From positions 1 to 30,624 of the forward strand of contig DATLAN010000214.1 of assembly GCA_035527455.1 (NCBI GenBank): a stretch of 30,624 bases of DNA, written 5' to 3'. The translations under genes were made by a program, and so were the position numbers. Shown here one piece after another: positions 15,488-24,732 of this stretch. Below the pieces are notes generated by a model, which did no database searches, was not told the origin of the DNA, and saw nothing but the letters and a program-made list of their open reading frames with translations. Each line of letters opens with the position of its first letter. The stretch's first letter is position 1. Source of the stretch: DATLAN01 sp035527455. GTDB lineage: Bacteria; Planctomycetota; Planctomycetia; Pirellulales; Thermoguttaceae.

Positions 15488-16654
15488 CTACTGCCCGAAC
15501 GGATCCTCGATGGGGGCCGGCATGGTTGCGGGCGGCGCGTCGTCCGCGCCGCCAAAAGGATCGTCGATGGCCGGCGGTGCGGGCGTGGCGGCCGGCGGCG
15601 TGGTAGCCGGTGGTGTCGTGGCCGGTGGTGTCGTGGCCGGTGCTCCGAACGCACCGAACGGGTCATCATCAGCCGGCGGTGCGGGCGTACCGGCCGGTGG
15701 TGTCGCTGCCGGTGGTGTCGCTGCCGGTGCTCCGAACGCACCGAACGGGTCATCATCCACCGGCGGTGCAGGCGCGCCGGCCGGATCGGGCTCCATGTCG
15801 CTGAGCGGTCCCAGCCCACCGCCGAACGGACCGCCGGTCGGGGCGGCCGGGTCCAGCGCGCCTGGATCGGCGGGCATGGTCTCGTCTTCGACGCCTCCGC
15901 CGCCCAACGGGTCTTCCATGGGCATACCCAGCGGCGGCTCGGCCGGGACTTCCGTCGGTCCACCGACGCCGGGGCCGATTCCCGGGAAGGAGAAAGGATC
16001 GTCGGTCGGCGGCGGCGCGGGTGCCCCGAGCGGTTCTTCGCTGAACGGACTGCCCATGTCCGGCGGCGACGGAGGTCCGATGGGCGGCTCGATCGGGCCC
16101 TCGTCCAACGGGCCCATGCCGGGAGGAAAGTCGGTAGGCGGTCCGAACGGCGGCTGGTCGGCCACATCGATCGGCAAATCCCCAACGCCGTCCATGGGGC
16201 TCGGCGGTTCGCTGAGTCCCGGCGATTGTCCCGCCCCATAGCGTTGCTGGTATATTTTTTCGGCCCGCTCTCGCGCGGCCAATCGGGCGTCCATGCGGTA
16301 CCGTTCCAGGTCCAGCCGCACCTGGCCGTGGATTCGCTCCAGCGATCGGCCCACGTTGAACAGCCGGTCGATATCCCGGCTTTCCAGGTCCGCGCCCTTC
16401 TCGAAATCCACCTCGGCCTGTTCTTCCCGGCCGAGCTTCTGATAGGTCAGGCCGCGGTAGTAATAGGGGCGTGGATCCCTCGTCCCACCGTCGATCGCGG
16501 AGGTCAGCAACTCGTGCGCCTCGACATAGTCTCGCGAGAAAAAGGCGTGGACGCCACTTCCGTACAGTTGGCCCAGAACGGCGTCCTGGGCCGGCGACGA
16601 TACGGCCGACAGCATGATTAACGCTGTGGCCAAGAGTGTGAGACTCCGGTACAT
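15488..16654 (-). CDS. Exported TPR protein with repetitive Pro-rich C-terminal tail
   Basis: A 388-residue protein. Residues 1-22 are a signal peptide (MYRSLTLLATALIMLSAVSS, cleavage near PAQ/DA). Residues about 23-95 hold TPR-like helices (GSGVHAFFSRDYVEAHELLT, then PYYYRGLTYQKLGREEQAEV), a protein-protein interaction fold. A charged helical linker follows (about 95-145). The remaining 60% is low-complexity Pro/Gly/Asp sequence with repeated DPFGAFGAPA and TTPPA units. The tail may be disordered. The start at 16654 is supported by CAGGAG 9-13 bases upstream; the preceding in-frame codons read through the leader and lack a signal-like start. The gene stands alone. The DPFG motif recurs in the tail of the leucine-rich-repeat protein at 29969-30624, so the two may share a tail-dependent localisation, which is inference only. 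Confidence 0.82.
   Translation of the reverse strand: MYRSLTLLATALIMLSAVSSPAQDAVLGQLYGSGVHAFFSRDYVEAHELLTSAIDGGTRDPRPYYYRGLTYQKLGREEQAEVDFEKGADLESRDIDRLFNVGRSLERIHGQVRLDLERYRMDARLAARERAEKIYQQRYGAGQSPGLSEPPSPMDGVGDLPIDVADQPPFGPPTDFPPGMGPLDEGPIEPPIGPPSPPDMGSPFSEEPLGAPAPPPTDDPFSFPGIGPGVGGPTEVPAEPPLGMPMEDPLGGGGVEDETMPADPGALDPAAPTGGPFGGGLGPLSDMEPDPAGAPAPPVDDDPFGAFGAPAATPPAATPPAGTPAPPADDDPFGAFGAPATTPPATTPPATTPPAATPAPPAIDDPFGGADDAPPATMPAPIEDPFGQ
15600..15760. repeat. In-gene minisatellite (15-bp units inside an 87-bp duplication)
   Basis: Units of GCCGGTGGTGTCGTG and GCCGGTGGTGTCGCT, 15 bp each and coding for TTPPA-type pentapeptides, repeat in tandem. The longer segment containing TGCTCCGAACGCACCGAACG occurs twice, 87 bp apart (from 15641 and from 15728). 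Both periods are multiples of three, so unit gain or loss keeps the frame. Confidence 0.85.
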
Positions 16655-17217
16655 CACATTGAACTCCTGAAAAAAGAGATGCGCCGCTCGCAAGCGGACG
16701 AACCGCGACCAGCCACTTTGCCCCGAGTTATACAGATCCAGTTTTCCAGCCCGCACTCTAGTCGATCCTAACTGAAATGCTCGCGGATTTCAAGCGTCCG
16801 CGCCGGCCGGAAATGCCCGGATAGCTCCCGCCGGCGAAGCCAACGCTATGAGGGCTGCCGGGGCTCGGTGCAATGCACGCTCATCATAAGGCATTTCTCC
16901 ATAAAGGGTTACGTTCCTTCGGCGGGTTCGCCCGACTCGAGCGTACCTCATGCCCGGCGCAAAGGCGCATGGCCAAAAAGGTGCTCTGGGTATTTTGGGA
17001 CGGTTAGACAAGAGGTCGTGCACCGCTTCTGTCATATCGGTTCCACGGAAGTCGCGCGCGGGCGCGGACTTCACAGGAACGGCCGTTCCTGTTACAATCA
17101 ATGGCGAGGTATCTTCGGCTGAATCCGCTCGGGTCAGAGAATCACTCAGCGGGTGGTGGCGCAACGCGCCGACGGGCAAGTGTCATCTCGGTCAGTTCAA
17201 GGAGAGGTAGAGGCCAC
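16655..17217. other. Divergent intergenic region (TPR gene / DUF1559 gene)
   Basis: About 560 bases. The only clear element is the palindrome-spacer promoter at 17070-17098. On the minus strand a TATAAC hexamer lies about 75 bases before the TPR gene start, without a good -35 box. The stretch 16790-17069 shows no gene, repeat or RNA structure that I recognise. Confidence 0.5.
17070..17098 (+). promoter_or_regulatory. Sigma-70-type promoter with palindromic operator in the spacer
   Basis: TTCACA (17070-17075, 5 of 6 consensus) and TACAAT (17093-17098, 5 of 6) are separated by exactly 17 bp. The perfect 20-bp palindrome ACAGGAACGGCCGTTCCTGT (17073-17092) fills the spacer and overlaps the -35 box. 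Transcription would start near 17105, about 110 bases before the DUF1559 start at 17218. The layout is what one expects for a repressor, or a MerR-type activator, bound between the boxes. No regulator gene is adjacent. Confidence 0.65.
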
Positions 17218-18426
17218 ATGGGAACAGAAAAGACCCTGCGAAAGTCCAAGGCGCGCCGGCGTTCATCCGGCTTCACGCTGGTGGAGTTGCTGGTGGTGAT
17301 CGCCATCATCGGCATCCTCATCGGACTGCTCCTGCCGGCGGTTCAGTCGACCCGCGAGGCGGCGCGGCGAACCGCTTGTGCGAACAGTCTCAGGCAGATC
17401 GGAATCGCGTTGCAGGCCCACTACGCGGCCCACGGCTCCTTCCCGCCGGGGATCGCGTTCTGTACCGAGCATCCGTGGCTTCAGGGCGGTACCAACACGA
17501 AGCCTACCGGAGCCTACTGTTCGGGTCCGAACTGGGCGGCTTCCATTCTCCCGGGAATCGGCGAACGGCAGTTGCACGAGTGGTTGTGCAGTTGCGTGGA
17601 GTTGCAGCGAAGCGTGGCCGACGACTGCGAACACGGGCCGGGTGGGGGACCGGCTCCGGGCTCCCAGAGCAACCCCTTCGCCCCGGGCAACGTCGGCACG
17701 TGGACGCCCAATCTCTATATTTGCCCCAGCGCCGACGAGATGACGTTCGAGGAGTCTTTCTCGAAGGGTATGGGCGATGGAGACAACCCGCATCAGGGCC
17801 TCGGCCCGACCATGTCGAAGGGCAACTACGCCGCCTGTTGGGGCTCGGATACGTACATGTCGTTCGAAAACCCGTATACGGCCGGAGCGTTCGGGGTCGT
17901 GATGCTTCGGGGTTGGGAGAAGAGGGCACCGCCGACGCAGAAAGAAGGCGACGCCGGCATGAAGGGCATCTGGAAAATGGGCAACGACCAGGGGACGCGA
18001 GAAAATGAGGTCGGCGACGGGACGCAAAACACGCTGGCGGTCAGCGAAATCCTCGGCTACGAGAGTCGGTACGACGGTCGGGGTACCTGGATAATCCACT
18101 CGATGGGTTCGACGGTGTTCACCGCCAGGACCCGGCCGAATTCCGAGGAGCCCGACGTGATCCCCTTCTGCTATGACAGTCAGGACGACCAAATCGGTAT
18201 CGACGCGAAGGATCCGCTTCGGTGCATCGATCGAACGGATTTGGAGCGGTCGGGGGTGGGCAACACCTGGGCGGCGGCCCGAAGCCGGCACTCCGGCGGC
18301 GTGAATGCCGTGATGCTTGACGGCTCGACGAAATTCTGGAACGACAGCATCGATCTGTTGGTGTGGAAGTCCTTGGCGACGCGGAACGGACCGCCGACCG
18401 AACAGGGGATCGTCCAGGGAAACTGA
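17218..18426 (+). CDS. DUF1559 family pseudopilin (type IV pilin-like N-terminus, H-x9-DG C-terminus)
   Basis: A 402-residue member of the DUF1559 family, greatly expanded in planctomycetes. Residues 18-38 contain the prepilin peptidase/methylation site: cleavage after Gly18 before FTLVELLVVIAIIGILIG, with Glu23 at the +5 position. The next segment (LLPAVQSTREAARRTACANS) is the typical amphipathic helix. The C-terminus carries the H-x9-DG motif (His358 to Asp368-Gly369 in RHSGGVNAVMLDG). Such proteins are probably exported by type IV pilus or type II secretion machinery as pseudopilins or surface fibres; their exact role is unknown. The start at 17218 follows AAGGAGAGG (17199-17207); an in-frame ATG at 17101 lies at the predicted transcription start and is not used. 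A lipoprotein gene follows 57 bases downstream, probably co-transcribed. Confidence 0.92.
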   Translation: MGTEKTLRKSKARRRSSGFTLVELLVVIAIIGILIGLLLPAVQSTREAARRTACANSLRQIGIALQAHYAAHGSFPPGIAFCTEHPWLQGGTNTKPTGAYCSGPNWAASILPGIGERQLHEWLCSCVELQRSVADDCEHGPGGGPAPGSQSNPFAPGNVGTWTPNLYICPSADEMTFEESFSKGMGDGDNPHQGLGPTMSKGNYAACWGSDTYMSFENPYTAGAFGVVMLRGWEKRAPPTQKEGDAGMKGIWKMGNDQGTRENEVGDGTQNTLAVSEILGYESRYDGRGTWIIHSMGSTVFTARTRPNSEEPDVIPFCYDSQDDQIGIDAKDPLRCIDRTDLERSGVGNTWAAARSRHSGGVNAVMLDGSTKFWNDSIDLLVWKSLATRNGPPTEQGIVQGN

Positions 18427-18483
18427 TCCTGTCTCGACGACGGGGCCGTTTTCGGCCGTCTTCACGCGGAAGGAGTGGATCGT

Positions 18484-18882
18484 ATGTGCCGACGTGCAGC
18501 AGGAGGTAGGCATCCTCGGTATCTCACGCTTTGGGCAGTTGCCGCATTGCTCGCAGTGGTCGCCGGTTGCCCGAAAGCCGTGAGGGAAAGACCCACTACC
18601 TTCCCCGAGGACGAGCAAGTCAAACTCTTGATCCTTAGCCTAAACCCCGACCCCGAGGATTTTCCTGGGTTCTTCGCCCCCGACAGCGTCCCTTCGGACA
18701 CTCAGCGGCAGCGGTACGACGGGTATTTGTTCAAGGCGACGTCGGTGTCGATCGACGGCAATTCGGCGACGGCCACCGTGCAATTCGAGGACTTGAGCAC
18801 CCACACCGTCGTCGGCGAGCAGGAGTGGACCGCCGTGAAGATCGGCGCGGATTGGAAACTCAAGACCGCACCGCCGCCCTAG
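18484..18882 (+). CDS. Small lipoprotein following the DUF1559 gene
   Basis: A 132-residue protein with a lipoprotein signal: a basic head (MCRRAAGGRHPRY), a hydrophobic core, and a lipobox ending VVAGC with the lipidated Cys at 29. The mature part of about 104 residues contains a domain rich in beta strands (YLFKATSVSIDGNSATATVQ, then TAVKIGADWKLKT), which looks like a small NTF2-like or DUF4878-like fold; that comparison is weak. A small lipoprotein directly after a DUF1559 gene is a frequent planctomycete arrangement and suggests the two act together at the envelope. The ATG at 18484 sits 8 bases after AAGGAG. The GTG at 18475 overlaps that ribosome site and is unlikely to be used. Confidence 0.8.
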   Translation: MCRRAAGGRHPRYLTLWAVAALLAVVAGCPKAVRERPTTFPEDEQVKLLILSLNPDPEDFPGFFAPDSVPSDTQRQRYDGYLFKATSVSIDGNSATATVQFEDLSTHTVVGEQEWTAVKIGADWKLKTAPPP

Positions 18883-18883
18883 C

Positions 18884-18979
18884 AAAAAGCCGCGACCGGC
18901 GGTCGCGCCGTTCTTCATTGACTGGCGCGACCGCCGGTCGCGGCTTCATTGACTGGCGCGACCGCCGGTCGCGGCTTTA
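18884..18979. terminator. Bidirectional terminator built from three palindromic repeats
   Basis: Three 21-base copies of GC-rich palindromes lie between two convergent genes: GCCGCGACCGGCGGTCGCGC (from 18889) in one orientation, and GGCGCGACCGCCGGTCGCGG in the other (from 18924 and 18955). The last two sit in a perfect 31-bp tandem duplication (18914-18944 and 18945-18975). Read on the minus strand, the first hairpin is followed by TTTTT (18888-18884). Read on the plus strand, the last is followed by TTTATT. Each convergent gene therefore has an intrinsic-type terminator. The plus-side tail overlaps the stop codon of the minus-strand gene. Confidence 0.75.
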
Positions 18980-21900
18980 TTCGAAGCTCAGCTTGACCGT
19001 GCCCAGGTAGCTGCGGATCTCGATTCGATGTTCCTCGGGATCGGCCTGGATCTGATAAGTCGACGCCCCGCCGCCGGTCGACTCCTTGCGGTGCAGCACC
19101 TTGCCGGAGCGCTTGTCGAGGCAGAGCATGCTCATCAGGCTGGTGATCCGATCTTCTTCCTGCTTCTGGAAACCGCCGAAGAAGAAGAGCACGGGCAACT
19201 CGGCCGGCTGATCGACGTCCAGGGCCTGATCGCTGACGTCGGTGGCCCAAAGCCGCTTGCCCGTCTTGCGGTCGAAACCGTACACCCGGCCGTTGACCGG
19301 CAGCGGGGTCGGGTAGGGAAGCGAAATCATCGGCCGCGCCTTCGCGATGGTGCGGTTGGCGATCAACACGTAGCGGTCCGCACAGCGCAACACGATTGCA
19401 TCCAAGAGCGACGGGGAAGGATCGACGGTTGCCGACAGACGGGTCTCCCCCTCGGGCAAGGCCGCCGTGGTGAAGTTGCCCTGCGGTTCGAGCACGGCCA
19501 CCTCGTCTTCGGCGACCAGCCACGGTTGCGCCCCGGCGTCGAAGCGGCGCTGCCAGAGGTCTTCTCCGGCCCACGGGTCGACGAGCGTCAAGCGGGTCTC
19601 GTCGTCGGTCTTCTCCCACGTGAGAACCTTGCGCCCCAGCGTCCACATCCGATCCTCCAACGGCGGCACGCGGCGGCGGCCGAGATCCCGACCGTCGAGC
19701 ATGCTGAAGACCCGCGCCTCTTCCGATTCCGAGGGCGTGACGAACACTCGCTCCCGGTCGCCGAACAGGTCGCACTCGGCCGGCAGATCGTCGCGCGTCC
19801 AAAGGACCTCGCCGGAGAGCGGGTCGACGCAGAGCAAGCGGCGCTGTTGTTGGAAGCAGACGCCCGTGTCGGCCGCCGCCAGCGACAGCCGGTCGGAAGC
19901 CGGCAGGGCCTTGGCTTGCGGCCGGCGGCCGGCGACTCCGACGAAGACGGGCACCCGCGGCGCGGAGGGGTCCGGCACGGGAGGCGTGTTGTCCCAGAGC
20001 ATTTTCCCCGACTGGGCGAACCCGTCGACCGCCACGACGCGATCGTCCCGGCGGACGACCAGCAGCCGGCCTCGCAGCCAGGCCTCGGCCTCTCCGTACC
20101 TGGAGCCGCCGAAGCCCCAGAAGATGGTCTGTTGCGCCGCCTGCTTCTCCTGCAGATTCGTTTGCCATCGCTGTCGGCCGAGGGTGTCGCGCACGGTGAG
20201 CACATTGCCTTGCATGTCCATCTCGACCAGATCGTCGCCGGCAAACGGGCCCCCGCTGCGGAAAACGGTCATGCTGCGCGGGGGAGAGATCCCGGTCCGA
20301 TTGTCGTCGGTCTCGACGCGAACTTTCGCGGGCCACGGTTCCGGCGGGGCGAGCCGGCGGCGGATCGGGTCGTCCGGCGGCAGGGCGTCGAGCAACTCGC
20401 GTCCCGTCTTGCCGTCGAGGCAGTCCGCCTCGGCGAGTTCCGCGTTCAAGTGGCCGTAGAACCGGGCCGCCTCGTCCGGATCACCCGCCTTGCGCAGCAG
20501 TTCCGCCAGGTGGGCCACCGCCGCGTGTCGCTGCGAGGCGTCGGCCGAATCCAATACGCACCGCAGCAATTGCTCGGCCGGCAGCCACTCCTTCTTCTCG
20601 ATCGACTGCTCGGCCAGCCGCAGCCTCGCCTCATGCGCGGCCGGATGCCAGGCGAAGAAGGACAGCAGCGTTTGCAGCCGGTCGTCTTCGGGCCCGCTGG
20701 GGATCTTCCGGTCGATCTCCGCGCGCCTGGACGGTTCGGCCGCGGCGTGCAGCTCGGCCAGACGGGCCTGGACCCAGCGGTCGCGCCGGGCGACCCAGGA
20801 CGCGCCGAAGTGCTCCAACTCGTTGCCGCCGGCCGGTTCGCCCAGCGCGATCAGCTTCAAGTAGGCGTCGGTCGCCGCGGAGATATCGCCGGCCTGCTGA
20901 TGGGCGGCGGCCAATTCCCGCAGGAACCGCGCTTGCGTCTCCGGCCGGTCGATCCACGACTCCACCTGCCCGGACAACTCGCGGAACGCGGCCCGATCGA
21001 CGCGGAGTCCCTCGGTCATCGCGTGGGCGAGCAACTCCCTTGCCCGCGGCGTCGGCTGAATATCCAACGCCCGCCGCAGGTGCTCGACGCCTTCGCCGAT
21101 GCGTCCCTGGCAGAGCAGGATTTCGGCGTAGTCGGCCAACGCGCCGGCGTCGTCGGGGCGACGTTGCAGAGCGGTCGCGAGATCCTGTTCCCGCTGCGAA
21201 AGGGGCTGGAAATGCCGTACGCCGTCGACGTGCTGCGAAAGCACCGAATCGCCGAGCGCCACCAGGTTGCCGGGAATGATCCCGTCGGGCGATCGCGAGC
21301 GGGCCAGCAGCCGGCCGGCGTGCAGATCGATCGTGGCCACTTCGGCGGTGCTCAGCGGCAGGTGATAGCGTCCCTTGCCGAGGAACCCTCGCCCGCTGGG
21401 CAGCGCCTCCGGCGGCAGCGCGACCGGCGGCCAGGCGTCGGTTCCGTCGGCCAGTTTCACCGCGCGAACCGAGCCGCACCCGACCACCACCACGCGGCCC
21501 CGATCGACGCCGCCGACGTAGAGACCGTCGCCGCGCTCGAGCGACCATCGCAGCCGGCCGTCGGCCAGGTTCAAACAGACCAGCTCGTCCGCATTGGGCA
21601 GCGTCAACAGCAGGCGGCCCTCGGCGATCGTCGCCGCGGCGTCGGCCCAGCGGTCGGGCAGATCCGGCGGCTCGGGCCGATAGAAGCCGTTCATCATGGC
21701 GAACCGGGCGTTCGCATCGAGCGTCGTCGGCTCGCGCATCGGCACGCGATAACTCCACCGCCGGGTCCAGGTGGCCAAATCGACCGCCACGACCTGCTGA
21801 TCGGGCGTGCAACAAATCAGCACGCCGTCGGCGTACGAAGGGCTCAGGCCGTGTGCCCGCGAACTGCGAGCCAACCACAAAAGCGACGTCATCCAGGAGA

Positions 21901-24667
21901 TCGGTATCGGTCGCTGCCGGTCTTCTTCGGCCAGCGTCAATCGGCCGATCGTCTCGCCGGTCTCCGCGTCGAGTTCCAGCAGCGTGGTTTGCGTTCCCAC
22001 TTCGGCCGGCACATAGAGCCGTCCGCCCAACGGCAACGGGGGGCCGAGGAAGAACGTGTCCGGCTGCCGAACTCCCTCGACGTTCGACGGCCCGCCGATC
22101 TCCCACCGGACCTTGCCCGTCTGAAGATCATGGGCCGTGAGCAGATTGTGCCGCTTGAGCAGTCCGGGGTCGAGCCGGCGGCGGCCGTCGGGCATCACGA
22201 CCAGCCGCTGGCAGTCCTCGTGGAAGGCGAAGTGCAGATCCTCGATCGCGAAGACGAAGTAGCCGTCGCTGCTGACCGTGCCGAACGTGGCGTCGCCCAA
22301 CAGCCGCCGGCGGAGCCCCGTGCTGAAACTCGCCTCGTCCGCGGCGCCCTGGGGCCGGTTCTCGCTGCGGATGAAATGCCGCAGGGGATCGTCCAGCGGA
22401 GATTCCCACTGCAACTGCCCGGTGTCGAAGTCCAGGGCCTTCAGGTCCGTGGCCGAGCGGAGCACGATCGACTCGCCGACGACCAGCGGGTGCAATCTCG
22501 GCAGCGCGACGCGGTGCTCGTCGAGGTATTCCCGATGCATTTTCCGCGCGATCTCGGCGAACCACTTCTGTCCGGACAAGTCGCTCAACAACTCCGCCCG
22601 CAAGAAAGGGCTGCCGGCGTCGGCCGACGCGCAGCGCGTGGGGTCGCCGCCGAACATCGGCCAGCCCTGCTCGTCCTCGGGCTTGCGCGACGGCCCGACC
22701 AGCGACTCGAGCCAGCCCAGCGCGTCTTCCGGCCGGGTGAACATGGCGCGCTGCTCGCCGCCGATGAGCACCGTGGCGTCGGGAAAGCGGGCCTGCACGC
22801 GCAACAGCACCTCTTCGGCCGCGCGGGGCTTGCCTGCACGAGACCAGCAGGCCGCCAGCATCACCGACAGCGCCGGCTGGAAACGGCCCGCCGCGTCGTC
22901 CGGGCGTTGTTCGAGCCGTTGCAGGAACAGGGCGGCGTGCAGTGGATGGCCGCGGTTGATGTGATCGGCGGCCAACAGGTAAGTCGCCTCCGCCCCGGCG
23001 TCCGTGTAGAAGAAACGCGAGGTCACTTCGGCCAGCGCTTCGGTATTGCCGGCGGCGATCGCCTTCTCCAGCGCGGAGCGGGCCAGCGACTCGAAGCGGA
23101 GCTTGTAGGCGTCGTGGGCTTCGTTGCCGAGGCTGCCCAGAAGCTGCTCGGCGGCCGCCAGCAGACGGCAGTAATGGGGCTCGCCGACGTCGGGCCGGAA
23201 CTCGCAGTCCTCTCCCGCCCGCAGAATCTCGCCCAGCAGCCACGCGGCCTCGGCGTAGCGCCGGCTTTCGGCCAACTCCCGGGCGAGGGCCAGCTTGCGC
23301 ACCAGTTGGTGTTCGGCCGGCGGCAAGGCGTCGTCGTCGGGTTCCTCTTCCGTCGCCTCGGCGTCGATCCCGCCCATGCCCGGCAACCCGAAGCCAGGGA
23401 CCAGGGGATTGATCGCCACGGCCGGCCTGGCCGGTGGTTTGGCAGGGGTCTCCGCGGTCTCGGCAACCGGCTCCTCGGGCGGATCGGGCAGAGGGCTCTT
23501 TTCGACGTAGGTCTTCCACTTCTCCAGGGCCTTCTCCCGAGCCGCTTCGTCGTCGAAGGCGCAGTAGGTCGTGCTCATGTGCCGATTCTTGTTCTCGGCC
23601 ATCCGCTTGAATTCCTCGCCGGCCTGAGCGAGGCCGTAATCGGCGTGGGATTGACCCGTCACGTGGATCAGCCACGCCAGGACCACGTCGCGGAGTTCGA
23701 TGCTCATCGACTTGCCGTTGACCGTGCGGCGTCCGATTTCGCTCTTGTCGGCGAGGCTCTGGGCCAGTACGGCGGCGTAGGGCTTGCCGCCCAACTGGCC
23801 CAGCGCCATCACGCCGTAGACCCGCGAGTGCGAATGCGCCTCCTTCTTCCGCATCGCGCGCAACGCCAGGGCCAGACCCTCCTGCAGGTCGTACTGCATC
23901 GCCAACCGCAATTTCGTGTCCAGCACGTTGATGCCCGTGGGAAGGATGATCCACCGGCCAAGCAGCTTTCGGGCGGCCGCCTGATGCGGGCCTTGGGTCA
24001 GGGCCTCCGTGAATGCGGGGCGTTGGGCCAACGTGGCCAGGCAGGAATGGTCGAGCAACTCCTGCGGCAGATTCGACTCGGGATCCGAACTGACGAACAA
24101 CAGCGCGGCGCTGGTGGCCAGGGACGGCTCCCGGCGCTGCTGCTGATACGGAACGACCATCGACGAGTAGACCTGGCTGATCCGCAGCATCAGTCCCTCG
24201 GCGGCCGGTTCGGCGCCGGTGGCCGACGAAATCAACAAGGGAGCTTCCTCTTTGAGCATTTGCGCGAACAACTCGCGGGCCGATTGGTCCTCGCCGATGG
24301 TTTGGCGGTAGCGTTCCCAGCCGGGCAGATCGTGCTGCCGTTTGCCCTCCTTGTCGGCGAGGAATGCCTTCAGCCGGTTCTGGAAGTCGGTCTCCAGCAC
24401 GTCCTGAAGAATCCAACGGCATCGCCGCCGCACTTCCGCATCGGCATGCTTCAGTCCGGCGTGCAGCGCGTCGCGAGCCTTCAGCCCCAGCGCGGCCAGG
24501 TCTTGCGAGGCGCGTTGTCGGGCTTCATACGAATCGTCGCCCAGTCGCTCCACGAGGGCTTCGATCTGCGAAGCGGCCGGCTCGTTCGGCGCGGCCGGCG
24601 GCGTCTGGGCGAGAGCCGGCCAGGCCGAGCAGACGCCTATCAGCAGCAAGGGACGGCACCAGATCAT
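18977..24667 (-). CDS. Giant exported HEAT - PQQ-like propeller - TPR - PQQ-like propeller protein
   Basis: An 1896-residue protein. Residues 1-21 form a signal peptide (MIWCRPLLLIGVCSAWPALA). Residues about 30-110 hold HEAT-like helices (DDSYEARQRASQDLAALGLK), followed by a long helical region to about 600. About 660-1150 is a first beta-propeller with PQQ-like blades (the pattern LDxxTGxxxW, e.g. LKALDFDTGQLQWESPLDD). About 1155-1370 is TPR-like (GALADYAEILLCQGRIGEGV). About 1455-1890 is a second propeller (WSYR- and LLCVDPLSGEVLW-type blades). No PQQ-dependent dehydrogenase catalytic residues were recognised, so it is more likely a scaffold or binding protein than an enzyme. The ATG at 24667 directly precedes the signal peptide and has GAGG about 9 bases upstream. 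A promoter with a palindromic spacer lies 66-95 bases upstream. It is monocistronic. Confidence 0.88.
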   Translation of the reverse strand: MIWCRPLLLIGVCSAWPALAQTPPAAPNEPAASQIEALVERLGDDSYEARQRASQDLAALGLKARDALHAGLKHADAEVRRRCRWILQDVLETDFQNRLKAFLADKEGKRQHDLPGWERYRQTIGEDQSARELFAQMLKEEAPLLISSATGAEPAAEGLMLRISQVYSSMVVPYQQQRREPSLATSAALLFVSSDPESNLPQELLDHSCLATLAQRPAFTEALTQGPHQAAARKLLGRWIILPTGINVLDTKLRLAMQYDLQEGLALALRAMRKKEAHSHSRVYGVMALGQLGGKPYAAVLAQSLADKSEIGRRTVNGKSMSIELRDVVLAWLIHVTGQSHADYGLAQAGEEFKRMAENKNRHMSTTYCAFDDEAAREKALEKWKTYVEKSPLPDPPEEPVAETAETPAKPPARPAVAINPLVPGFGLPGMGGIDAEATEEEPDDDALPPAEHQLVRKLALARELAESRRYAEAAWLLGEILRAGEDCEFRPDVGEPHYCRLLAAAEQLLGSLGNEAHDAYKLRFESLARSALEKAIAAGNTEALAEVTSRFFYTDAGAEATYLLAADHINRGHPLHAALFLQRLEQRPDDAAGRFQPALSVMLAACWSRAGKPRAAEEVLLRVQARFPDATVLIGGEQRAMFTRPEDALGWLESLVGPSRKPEDEQGWPMFGGDPTRCASADAGSPFLRAELLSDLSGQKWFAEIARKMHREYLDEHRVALPRLHPLVVGESIVLRSATDLKALDFDTGQLQWESPLDDPLRHFIRSENRPQGAADEASFSTGLRRRLLGDATFGTVSSDGYFVFAIEDLHFAFHEDCQRLVVMPDGRRRLDPGLLKRHNLLTAHDLQTGKVRWEIGGPSNVEGVRQPDTFFLGPPLPLGGRLYVPAEVGTQTTLLELDAETGETIGRLTLAEEDRQRPIPISWMTSLLWLARSSRAHGLSPSYADGVLICCTPDQQVVAVDLATWTRRWSYRVPMREPTTLDANARFAMMNGFYRPEPPDLPDRWADAAATIAEGRLLLTLPNADELVCLNLADGRLRWSLERGDGLYVGGVDRGRVVVVGCGSVRAVKLADGTDAWPPVALPPEALPSGRGFLGKGRYHLPLSTAEVATIDLHAGRLLARSRSPDGIIPGNLVALGDSVLSQHVDGVRHFQPLSQREQDLATALQRRPDDAGALADYAEILLCQGRIGEGVEHLRRALDIQPTPRARELLAHAMTEGLRVDRAAFRELSGQVESWIDRPETQARFLRELAAAHQQAGDISAATDAYLKLIALGEPAGGNELEHFGASWVARRDRWVQARLAELHAAAEPSRRAEIDRKIPSGPEDDRLQTLLSFFAWHPAAHEARLRLAEQSIEKKEWLPAEQLLRCVLDSADASQRHAAVAHLAELLRKAGDPDEAARFYGHLNAELAEADCLDGKTGRELLDALPPDDPIRRRLAPPEPWPAKVRVETDDNRTGISPPRSMTVFRSGGPFAGDDLVEMDMQGNVLTVRDTLGRQRWQTNLQEKQAAQQTIFWGFGGSRYGEAEAWLRGRLLVVRRDDRVVAVDGFAQSGKMLWDNTPPVPDPSAPRVPVFVGVAGRRPQAKALPASDRLSLAAADTGVCFQQQRRLLCVDPLSGEVLWTRDDLPAECDLFGDRERVFVTPSESEEARVFSMLDGRDLGRRRVPPLEDRMWTLGRKVLTWEKTDDETRLTLVDPWAGEDLWQRRFDAGAQPWLVAEDEVAVLEPQGNFTTAALPEGETRLSATVDPSPSLLDAIVLRCADRYVLIANRTIAKARPMISLPYPTPLPVNGRVYGFDRKTGKRLWATDVSDQALDVDQPAELPVLFFFGGFQKQEEDRITSLMSMLCLDKRSGKVLHRKESTGGGASTYQIQADPEEHRIEIRSYLGTVKLSFE

Positions 24668-24732
24668 GACGGACCTCGGTGGGGAAGGGAAACGACAGCG
24701 CGGAAAATGAATCTTCGCGACTGTCAGTCCTC

